Below, piece after piece: positions 1 through 6,701 of a stretch of 21,365 nucleotides of DNA. The position numbers and the translations under genes were made by a program. The DNA comes from JBGTCY01 sp041748615 (GTDB lineage Bacteria; Bacteroidota; Bacteroidia; Chitinophagales; CAIOSU01): contig JBGTCY010000041.1 of the NCBI GenBank assembly GCA_041748615.1, positions 1 to 21,365 of the forward strand, in the 5' to 3' direction. The notes beneath the pieces are model-generated. The model was not told the origin of the DNA and searched no databases. It worked only from the letters and a program-made list of their open reading frames with translations. Position 1 is the first letter of the stretch. Every line of letters begins with the position of its first letter.

Positions 1-140
1 CTTATCGCTCACCACATCTTAGTTTCCTATTGATGCAGCATAAGGTGGTTTGGTAACTATTCCTGAAAATCGTCACCGAGAGACCTGCTCTCATCTGTTT
101 TAAAGCACCAACTGTCTCACGACAGTTGTTCAAGTCACAC
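1..140 (-). mobile_element. Group II intron, 5' end (partial, runs off the left edge)
   Basis: Read on the minus strand from 140 downward, the sequence opens with GTGTGACTTG, which fits the GUGYG 5' consensus of group II introns. It then folds into four consecutive stems. One is an 8-bp perfect stem (128-121 with 116-109) capped by a GUGA tetraloop of the GNRA class. The second is a 5-bp stem (92-88 with 82-78). The third is a 6-bp stem with one G-U pair (77-72 with 57-52). The fourth is a 9-bp stem with a 2-nt bulge (49-41 with 21-11). This dense hairpin series with no open reading frame is what domain I of such an intron looks like. The reverse transcriptase and domains V/VI would lie outside the window. 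The 5' exon would end at 141. Another structured RNA is possible; the call rests on the 5' motif and the fold only. Confidence 0.55.
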
Positions 141-173
141 ATGTTTTGCGGCTACACGCAGGAAGGGATTTTT

Positions 174-228
174 AGCACTGAACTTCATTAGAAGCACAGA
201 ACTTTGATTTAGCACTTCACTTTCATAG
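174..228. repeat. Three tandem copies of an 18-19 bp AGCAC repeat
   Basis: Imperfect copies begin at 174, 193 and 211 on the plus strand. Each starts AGCAC, followed by an ACTT core and an AT-rich end. The third copy and part of the second lie inside the 3' end of the 223-codon gene, so the last codons and the stop codon of that gene are made of repeat sequence. The repeats sit between the putative intron boundary and the gene. Their role is unknown; they may mark the edge of a transferred cassette. Confidence 0.6.
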
Positions 229-880
229 AATCACGAAACCCCTGCTTGCGAGTTGCTGTTCCACCGTTTTTAATTTTTCTCTTTCTAATTACTTTCATTA
301 TTTCCGCTAAAACTACAGTAATTAATGCTACTGCTCCAATATATAATATGATGTCATAAAACACTCCAATATCTATTCGTTCAACTATTGCTGTTGTCAA
401 TACAACTGCTACAATTATGTACCAAAGTATATTTATAAAAGTTTGGGTTGAATAGGTCTTAGTCGCGTTTAACCAATTCTTGTACTTATCGTTGTCAGGA
501 AATTTGTCAGTAAGTGTTTTAAGGTCATTTTTTGCACCCTTAATATTCTTAAGGTAATAATTTACCACTACACGGTCAAATACTAGTGTTTCGTAAAAAC
601 TGATTTTAAAAAGGTCGGTGTCCTTGAAGTCAGAATAAGTTTGAAAAAGTCCGATTGCTTTGTCAATTATAGGAAGTGCCTTTTTGTAATTTTCTTTCAT
701 TGTCAAGTGGTGGGCATAATCAGCAGTCAGTCTCATAACTTTATTGTGCACTTCTTTGTCTCCATCAATTATTTGGTTGTCAACTAAGTTTTTATTGTGT
801 TCATAAATATTTAAAAATCTATTCGAGTCCTTTGTTGTCTCGTCAGTATAAATTAGGTCGTATAGTTCGTCTATTGTCAT
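209..880 (-). CDS. Hypothetical membrane protein with helical N-terminal domain and two C-terminal membrane helices
   Basis: This 223-residue protein is not recognised. Residues 1-145 are helical and hydrophilic; the stretch about 54-130 looks like tetratricopeptide-type helical hairpins (for example YAHHLTMKENYKKALPIID). Two strongly hydrophobic segments follow at about 148-168 and 172-195, with a basic RKRKIKN run after the second, so the N-terminal domain is probably cytoplasmic. The gene body is clearly more AT-rich than the large genes beside it. From about codon 206 (near position 265) to the stop the composition becomes GC-richer and runs into the AGCAC repeats, so the C-terminal tail may come from the flanking repeat element rather than the original gene. 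It stands alone between a probable intron and a repeat-rich spacer, which suggests horizontal acquisition. The start ATG at 880 is the first residue of a good helical domain; no clear ribosome-binding site is seen. Confidence 0.7.
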   Translation of the reverse strand: MTIDELYDLIYTDETTKDSNRFLNIYEHNKNLVDNQIIDGDKEVHNKVMRLTADYAHHLTMKENYKKALPIIDKAIGLFQTYSDFKDTDLFKISFYETLVFDRVVVNYYLKNIKGAKNDLKTLTDKFPDNDKYKNWLNATKTYSTQTFINILWYIIVAVVLTTAIVERIDIGVFYDIILYIGAVALITVVLAEIMKVIRKRKIKNGGTATRKQGFRDSMKVKC

Positions 881-910
881 TTTGTCTTAAATGGCTTATA
901 ACTTCTTAAG

Positions 911-976
911 ATTTTATCTGCAATTTGGATAAAACATCATTAAAGGAATAAAACTAATACAAATTGCGGATAAAAT
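911..976. repeat. Imperfect 17-bp inverted repeat
   Basis: The arms are 911-927 (attttatctgcaatttg) and 960-976 (caaattgcggataaaat), separated by 32 nt. They match at 16 of 17 positions, and the single mismatch would be a T-G wobble in folded single-stranded DNA or RNA. It lies about 30 bp upstream of the start codon of the 223-codon gene. It could be a recombination site, a regulatory hairpin in the leader, or the remnant of a miniature element. Confidence 0.6.
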
Positions 977-1063
977 TGAGTTGAACTCTACCGTCTGACT
1001 ACGAAGGCTGATTGCTAAATTATGTAACAAACACAAGAGATGCCGGAATCGAGTCCCCATTTA

Positions 1064-1105
1064 ACTTTAAACATCAGACTTTAAACATTAAACTTTAAAC
1101 ACCCC
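1064..1105. repeat. 14-bp tandem repeat, three copies
   Basis: The core actttaaac occurs at 1064, 1078 and 1092, exactly 14 bp apart, with variable last five bases (atcag, attaa, acccc). The repeats lie just downstream of the terminator of the 1702-residue protein gene. No function can be read from the sequence. Confidence 0.6.
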
Positions 1106-1127
1106 ACCCACATCGGATTTTCCCCCC

Positions 1128-1163
1128 AAAAAAAAGCCACCCCTTTTCAGAGATGGCTTTTTT
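1128..1163 (-). terminator. Rho-independent terminator (bidirectional form)
   Basis: A 10-bp perfect stem (aaaaaagcca at 1130-1139 with tggctttttt at 1154-1163) closes a 14-nt loop. Read on the minus strand it begins 20 bp after the stop codon of the 1702-residue protein gene and ends in a T tract. The A tract on the other side lets it work in both directions, which would also separate the secreted-protein genes from the accessory DNA at the left. Confidence 0.8.
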
Positions 1164-1182
1164 AAAGTCTGATTCAAAAATC

Positions 1183-4100
1183 TTAGTGAACGATTAGTTT
1201 TTTTCTGCCGACAATCTCGTTGTCTGATTTCACGACTAATTGGTAAAGTCCGGATTGCAGTTCGTTGCGTTGAATGTTCAACTGCTGTTGAACATCCGCG
1301 TAGCTGCGCACTTGTCTGCCAACTGCATCGTAGAGTTCAATGGTCAGGTTGTTCAACATGCTGTTGATTTGCACGGTGACCTGCGTTTCAAACGGGTTGG
1401 GGTAAACCTGCCATTCGATGCTTTCCGTGAAACGGATGCCGGGGCAAATTTCAACCGTGATGACGTCCGTTGCGCTTTCAGAACAGCCGTTTCCATCCGT
1501 GTAGAAATAGGTGATGGTGTAGTTGCCGGCTCCGGTGCCCGGATTAAATTCATTATTCAAAACTCCATTTCCGGAATAGTCGCCACCTGCCGGTGAGCCG
1601 CCACTCAGTGTCAACGGTGAAGCAACACTGCACAAGGTATCCGCGGGTAATGACAAGGTCACGGTCGGAAGCGCGTTCACGATGATGTCGAGGGTAGCAG
1701 TCTGGCTGCTGCCGCAAGAGTTGTTCGCGGTTACTCCAACTGTGCCGCCTGTGTTGCCCAGGTCAGCCGTGATGGCGTTGGTGCCTTGTCCTGAGCTAAT
1801 GGTGCCGGAGGGAATCAGCCATGAATAGGTATCCGCTCCTGCAACGGGGTCAATGCTGAAAGCGCCTGATTCGCCTACACAAAACTCATCATCACCGGTG
1901 ATGGCGCCCGGTGTGGCAGGCAAGCTCAGGAAGGTGACGCCTATTGTTGTGGCTGTAGCGCTCACACCGCAACTGTCTTCAGCCGTTACACTAATGTCGC
2001 CTTCTGTTGTACCGAAATCAACGGTGATGGCGGTTGTTCCCTGCCCTGATACGATGGTAGCTCCCGCGGGAACCGTCCATTCGTAATTGAACGCTCCTGC
2101 TACTGGAGTAGCGTCATAATTAACGCCCGTTGCTTCAGAACACACTTGAACATTGCCGTTAATCGCAGCCGGTGGAGGCGGCAATGTACAGACATCAAAT
2201 TCGTAAGCGCCCGGGTCAGGATTCACGGTGTCGCGTGCCGCACCGGTAATATCGTCCGCTACATTCACGAAAACACCGATGTTGTTTGCGGCTGCAGCGG
2301 TGGGTGTGAAGTCGCCATTTGATTCATCGGTGAAAAGCGGAGCGGTGGAAACGCTGTTGGAGTCTTTGGCAGTTCCGGTTTGCCAATCGGCAAGCGTAGC
2401 ATAAAAGGTGCTGGTTCCGATTTTTCCGATGTTGTTAACGCCTGAGGTTGAGTTGAGATACAGCACATTATTGTCCGAAGTGAAAATGGTGGAAGCTGAC
2501 GATGCTTCAATCACGCGTTTGTTAGATGCGCCTCCGCGGGTGATGGAAAAGATGTTGTTGCGGATGTCGCAATTGGTTTGCGCGGATGAGTTGGATAACT
2601 GCATTGCAACGGTGATGTAAGTGCTGGTTGCCATGCTGTTGACATCATTTAATGCCACCGTGTTGTGATAGATATTGACAGGACCTACAGTTGAGTTATT
2701 CTGAATGCCGTATTGCGAAGCCGAGTTGGTGAAGCCGTAAACTAAGTTGTTTTGAATATTACCGAAAGAAGGCGCGGTGGTAGTACCGGACACGTAAATG
2801 CCACGGCTGATTTTCAATAACTCGCTGCCGGTCATATTTTCGGAAAGATTGAAAACCCTGTTTTTGTCAATGACGAATCCCCGGTTGCCCGCGGAAGCAA
2901 TGATACCGGCCGGAGTCTGCGAGTCGCTGCCGGAATTCGTGCGCGTAGGACGGCTGATGGAGTTGTTCACCACCTTCACATTTTGAGTATAGTTCAGGTA
3001 AATGCCATAGCCGTAAAAATCTAAGAGCGTGTTATCGGTAACATCAGACAATTGTAAAGGATTGTTCCACAATTCGCCATTGAGTTGAATGCAGGAATAA
3101 CCACCGGTGACGGTGTTGCCGCTGATATTGAGATTCCTGGACAAACTGCCATCCAACAGCCAGTTCGCGCCACCGGCAAGAATGCCGAAAGTGGTTGAAC
3201 CGGTCGCTGTTTTTGAAACTTCAATCGTGTTGTTGGTGATGTTGATGAAGGATGCGTCATTAGTAATAAAGATTCCGCGACCATTGGTGGCATGAAGGCT
3301 CACAATACGCAGATTATTGAGCGTGAAATATTGAATACCGTCTAATTTGATGAGATGGTCGCTGACAGCCTGAGTCGGGTTGAATTCGATGGTCTGTCCG
3401 TTGCCGTTGATTGCAACGGTGTTGTTGTTGTCAGTTCCGGGAATCGGATTGAACACCGCTTGTTCTGTGTAAGTGTTCGAAGCGGCATCCACATCAATCG
3501 TCACAGGTCCGCAAGCGCCATAAGCGGAGAGGTCATTGGAGATGGATTGAAACGAAGTGTAGTTGGTGGCGGATGCGGCTGCATTGTTATTGATGGTGTA
3601 AGCGCCAATAAATCCTTTTCTCCATCCGGTGAAAGTGAAGGAATCATTGGAAGGATTAGAGTCGGGCGAGCCGTTCGGATTGGAAGAAGCAGCGGTGAAA
3701 GTGTAAAGCGTATTATCCGTCACACTGACTGCGCCTAAAGTGACGATAACGCTCGCTCCGGAAACCAGCCCTAATCCTGAAAGTTGCACCGGAGTTTGGG
3801 GAACGCTGTTCACTTCCCAATCAATGGTAACACTGTCAAGAGTGGAACTGCCTGAATTGGTTAATTCAAACTCTACATCCAACATGGCTGCACAGAATGG
3901 AGTAGCAGGAGCAATAAACGCAGTAATGGCGGCATCATCTGCTGCGGGTGAAAACTCAAACGCGCCCGGGTCGGGCGTGGTGGTTCTGTTGCCTGTCGCA
4001 CCGGTGATATCATCCACCACACCGGCAATGGGAGTCCCTTTGTCATTGATAATGCCGCTGGTCGGGCGGGGGAGGGTAGGTGATTCAAAAAACGGGTCAG

Positions 4101-6291
4101 TTTCATAGCTGCTGCTGTCCTGGGTGGAAGCGGTTTGCCATTCGCTGAGGTTCGCATAAATCGTAGCGGGCGGGCTGGAAGTCAGCGTACCTTTTCTCAC
4201 CGCGAAGTGAGCGCCATTTGATACATAAAATGCATTAAAATTTGAATTCAAAGTAGTGGTGACGGTGCTGGTTCCCGCCAATGCAATCGCGGTAGAATAA
4301 TTACTTGACGAACGGGTAACATAAAACAAGTTGTTTTTCAAATCGGAGTTTGTATTTGAAAGGTCTTCATTAAAGCCTGCCGTAAAAGTTCCGGTGGCAG
4401 AGGTGTCATCCAGAATCACCGTATTGAAGTAATATTCCCCTCCCGCTCTTGAATCAATCCCGATAATGATGGCAGCGGGAGCGTTCATGTTCCAAACTAA
4501 GTTGTTGACTACACGGTTGCTTGAAAAGAAATTATTTCCGAAAACATAGATGCCTCTGAAAGTGCCGCCACTTGTCGGGTTGTTGCAACTCACAACATTT
4601 TTTTCCACCAAGCAGTTAATGTTGGCGGTTTGAGCGATTTGAATGCCGTTGCCAGCGCTGAAATTGATGTTGTTTCCGCGCACGATTGTGCCATCATTGG
4701 CGAATAGATAAATTGAATTGGAAGCAGTTCCGGTGATTTCATTATCAATGATACTGATATTTGATGCTCTTAAGCCTCCGGTAGAAAAACCATAAACAGA
4801 AACTCCGTAGCCACCACCCGTGGTTGTGTTGTTTGAAATATTAATATTATCATACGTGCCGTTGGTCAGGATGCTGGTTGTGCTTCCTGATAAAACCACG
4901 GCACCGGCTAACGTGCTGGTATTGCCGGAAATGTCTATAGTGCAATTGGTGACATTGATAAAGGAACCTGAATTAAAAATGTGCACCCCATAAAATTGAG
5001 TGGGCGTTGACGTGTCAATTTCAATCCTGAGATTGTTGAGATTGAAATAACTTAAGTCCGTCAGCCGGATGATATGTCGGTCAGTCGTGTTGGTGAGCGC
5101 GGAGATGGTTTCTCCATTGCCCTCAATCGTTACGGTTGCAGAAGCACCGATGCCGGGAATACCTTCAAACACCACTTGTTCATTATAAGGACCTGAACCG
5201 GTTGCAACGGTTACCGTGACATCGGCTGATACCCCGCAAATATTAATCCGTGCGGCAAATTCATTGAAGCTTTGGAAATTTGTGCCGCCAGAAGGCAAGG
5301 CTGCGTCAATCGTATAATTTCCGGCAAGCGGAGCGCAGAAGATAACGCTGACAGTAGCGGTGTCATTATTGGTGTTGCCATCCGTATTGCCATTCGGGTC
5401 GCTGGTCCATGCGGTGATTTGATGTGTTCCATCCACGAAGCTGAAACTGCCGATATTGATATTGGTTTCAATGCCTGCTGATTCGAGTGAGCCGGTCCAA
5501 TTGTATGTTGTTTGACCTGCACCATCCACTTCCCAATGGATGTTTACGCTTTCCAGGGTATCCGTTCCAAAATTTCGCAGTGTAACAAATACATTCTGAA
5601 CTCCGGGAATAGCCGGTGAAACAGGTGCATCAATGGAGGTAATTCCGGCATCATCCGGGGAGCCGGGTACGACATCAAATCCAAAATTTGCGCGTGTGGT
5701 TGTGGCTGTACCGGCAGGCGCGGTGATATTATTGGCATAGACTTTCCTGTTAGTGCCGGTTGGGTCGCTGGCGCCTGTTCTCACTGCCCATGTCGTGCTG
5801 GTCGGGTTCACATCCCAACGAGTTTCGACAATCACGCTCAAGGATGGATCATATCCGAAAAAAGGATTGGTGAGCGGAATTTCAAACCAGTCACCGGCTG
5901 TGCCGGCAGGTATTGTGAATGAGCCGGAAAAATTTGGTGGTCCGGGAGGTGTATAGAAGTTTGTGCCGATAAAAGTCGCGGCAGATTGCCAGATATAAAC
6001 TTCCAAATCAGTGAAAGTTTGAGCGGCAGTCGAGTTGTACATGAAATATACTTTGTCAATATTTCCGGTGACAACGGGCAAGCCGAGTTCAACGGGAGTG
6101 TAGAGTTGCTGAGTTTTTTTGGCAGATGTTGAACCAAGCTGAAATGAGGTGCTGGAGGTGCCCGCAAGATTACGTGAAACAAATGTTTGCGCGCCAGCGG
6201 AATAATTCCAGACTGACAGCAAAATGAAAGTGAAAATTGAAATTAACGTAGGAGAAAAGCATCGGGGTAAATTCAACGGTTGCGTGTTCAT
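1183..6291 (-). CDS. Large exported beta-helix protein with T9SS type A sorting domain
   Basis: This 1702-residue surface or secreted protein has a signal peptide at 1-34 (probable cleavage SAGA|Q). An uncharacterised beta-rich domain fills about 35-210, and a CARDB-like beta-sandwich lies at about 213-315. Two right-handed beta-helix modules start at about 326 and 896, each opening with a YTI..AA motif and closing with TPDPGAFEF or NPDPGAYEF, which resembles the choice-of-anchor Q ending. A second CARDB-like linker (DDAAITAF) separates them. Three Ig/PKD-like domains follow at about 1372-1455, 1460-1540 and 1543-1615. The C-terminal 80 residues form a T9SS type A sorting domain beginning YPNPF (about 1629) and ending in KKLIVH. 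The protein would cross the outer membrane through the type IX system and have the domain removed. Adhesion or polysaccharide binding is plausible, but no catalytic residues can be assigned. It is a paralogue of modules 3-4 of the 3039-residue protein upstream. The ATG at 6291 is directly followed by the signal peptide. Confidence 0.88.
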   Translation of the reverse strand: MNTQPLNLPRCFSPTLISIFTFILLSVWNYSAGAQTFVSRNLAGTSSTSFQLGSTSAKKTQQLYTPVELGLPVVTGNIDKVYFMYNSTAAQTFTDLEVYIWQSAATFIGTNFYTPPGPPNFSGSFTIPAGTAGDWFEIPLTNPFFGYDPSLSVIVETRWDVNPTSTTWAVRTGASDPTGTNRKVYANNITAPAGTATTTRANFGFDVVPGSPDDAGITSIDAPVSPAIPGVQNVFVTLRNFGTDTLESVNIHWEVDGAGQTTYNWTGSLESAGIETNINIGSFSFVDGTHQITAWTSDPNGNTDGNTNNDTATVSVIFCAPLAGNYTIDAALPSGGTNFQSFNEFAARINICGVSADVTVTVATGSGPYNEQVVFEGIPGIGASATVTIEGNGETISALTNTTDRHIIRLTDLSYFNLNNLRIEIDTSTPTQFYGVHIFNSGSFINVTNCTIDISGNTSTLAGAVVLSGSTTSILTNGTYDNINISNNTTTGGGYGVSVYGFSTGGLRASNISIIDNEITGTASNSIYLFANDGTIVRGNNINFSAGNGIQIAQTANINCLVEKNVVSCNNPTSGGTFRGIYVFGNNFFSSNRVVNNLVWNMNAPAAIIIGIDSRAGGEYYFNTVILDDTSATGTFTAGFNEDLSNTNSDLKNNLFYVTRSSSNYSTAIALAGTSTVTTTLNSNFNAFYVSNGAHFAVRKGTLTSSPPATIYANLSEWQTASTQDSSSYETDPFFESPTLPRPTSGIINDKGTPIAGVVDDITGATGNRTTTPDPGAFEFSPAADDAAITAFIAPATPFCAAMLDVEFELTNSGSSTLDSVTIDWEVNSVPQTPVQLSGLGLVSGASVIVTLGAVSVTDNTLYTFTAASSNPNGSPDSNPSNDSFTFTGWRKGFIGAYTINNNAAASATNYTSFQSISNDLSAYGACGPVTIDVDAASNTYTEQAVFNPIPGTDNNNTVAINGNGQTIEFNPTQAVSDHLIKLDGIQYFTLNNLRIVSLHATNGRGIFITNDASFINITNNTIEVSKTATGSTTFGILAGGANWLLDGSLSRNLNISGNTVTGGYSCIQLNGELWNNPLQLSDVTDNTLLDFYGYGIYLNYTQNVKVVNNSISRPTRTNSGSDSQTPAGIIASAGNRGFVIDKNRVFNLSENMTGSELLKISRGIYVSGTTTAPSFGNIQNNLVYGFTNSASQYGIQNNSTVGPVNIYHNTVALNDVNSMATSTYITVAMQLSNSSAQTNCDIRNNIFSITRGGASNKRVIEASSASTIFTSDNNVLYLNSTSGVNNIGKIGTSTFYATLADWQTGTAKDSNSVSTAPLFTDESNGDFTPTAAAANNIGVFVNVADDITGAARDTVNPDPGAYEFDVCTLPPPPAAINGNVQVCSEATGVNYDATPVAGAFNYEWTVPAGATIVSGQGTTAITVDFGTTEGDISVTAEDSCGVSATATTIGVTFLSLPATPGAITGDDEFCVGESGAFSIDPVAGADTYSWLIPSGTISSGQGTNAITADLGNTGGTVGVTANNSCGSSQTATLDIIVNALPTVTLSLPADTLCSVASPLTLSGGSPAGGDYSGNGVLNNEFNPGTGAGNYTITYFYTDGNGCSESATDVITVEICPGIRFTESIEWQVYPNPFETQVTVQINSMLNNLTIELYDAVGRQVRSYADVQQQLNIQRNELQSGLYQLVVKSDNEIVGRKKLIVH
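2200..5325 (-). repeat. Two beta-helix modules in tandem (about 1.72 kb period)
   Basis: The module openings lie near 5320 and 3602, about 1720 bp apart, the same period as in the 3039-residue protein. The first module and the linker after it match module 3 of that protein, sharing for example RLTDLSYF, GNTSTLAG, TTTGGGYGV and GNRTTTPD. The second matches module 4, sharing GGANWLLDGSLS, SQTPAGII and NIYHNTVALN. The similarity is far stronger in protein than in DNA. Confidence 0.8.
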
Positions 6292-6410
6292 GACTGTTGG
6301 TTTTGGTTAAATATTGAAATTAGATATGCGTAAAATAAATTAGAGAATCATTTAGCCAAGTTAGTCATTATCCAAAAAAGCAGAAACCCCATTCCCATAT
6401 TTTCTCTCTC

Positions 6411-6437
6411 GAAAAAACAAGGAATGAAGTTTCCTGC
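6411..6437 (-). terminator. Weak possible terminator after the PID-CTERM-like gene
   Basis: On the minus strand a short stem (CAGGAA with TTCCTTG, one bulged base) with a 6-nt loop is followed by TGTTTTTT. It lies about 45 bp after the stop of the 65-codon gene and upstream of the 1702-residue protein gene. The stem is short, so termination may be partial. Confidence 0.35.
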
Positions 6438-6480
6438 TGTCATTTTTAATAGAATAATGATTACTGTCGATTAAAGATTT

Positions 6481-6678
6481 TTATTTTTTTGATTCATTGT
6501 AAATTTTTTTGGCTGCAATAAATCCTCCACCCGCCAACAACATCCAGGACATTGGGTCTAAGGGAACACCTTCAGGCGGCTGAGGCATTCCGGGTCCCTG
6601 TCCGAAAACAGTCACAGGAATGGCAATGAAAGCCAAAATCAACATTGAATTCAAAACAATTTTAGCAAGATTTAACAT
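6481..6678 (-). CDS. Small PID-CTERM-like sorting protein
   Basis: This 65-residue protein has three parts. A signal peptide occupies 1-26 (hydrophobic core LILAFIAIPVTVFG, then Q). A Gly/Pro-rich linker (QGPGMPQPPEGV) leads to PLD at 39-41. A short hydrophobic segment (MSWMLLAGGGFIAA) then ends in a basic tail (KKIYNESKK). This layout matches the small Bacteroidota proteins with a PID-CTERM protein-sorting domain, here in a PLD variant. These resemble PEP-CTERM substrates of exosortases, so processing at the membrane is likely, but no exosortase gene is in the window. It begins 23 bp after the stop of the 3039-residue protein gene with no terminator between, so the two are probably co-transcribed. 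The assignment is by recognition of the tripartite motif and is not proven. Confidence 0.72.
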   Translation of the reverse strand: MLNLAKIVLNSMLILAFIAIPVTVFGQGPGMPQPPEGVPLDPMSWMLLAGGGFIAAKKIYNESKK

Positions 6679-6701
6679 GTTTCAGTTTTTTAATTAATTA
6701 T

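Larger units (their letters stand above)
881..1182. other. Repeat-rich intergenic region
   Basis: There is no gene here. From left to right it holds an AT-rich stretch with an imperfect 17-bp inverted repeat (911-976), an unremarkable stretch (977-1062), three 14-bp tandem repeats (1064-1105), and the terminator of the 1702-residue protein gene (1128-1163). A 13-bp inverted repeat (1073-1085 and 1161-1173) encloses that terminator. Confidence 0.6.

Noticed and set aside
109..128. Similarity of the GTCGTGAGACAGTT stem-loop to a 23S rRNA hairpin
   Set aside because: About 14 nt agree with the 23S stem containing the GUGA loop, but the sequence on both sides does not follow 23S. A short GNRA hairpin can arise independently, and the GUGYG start with its hairpin series fits a group II intron better.
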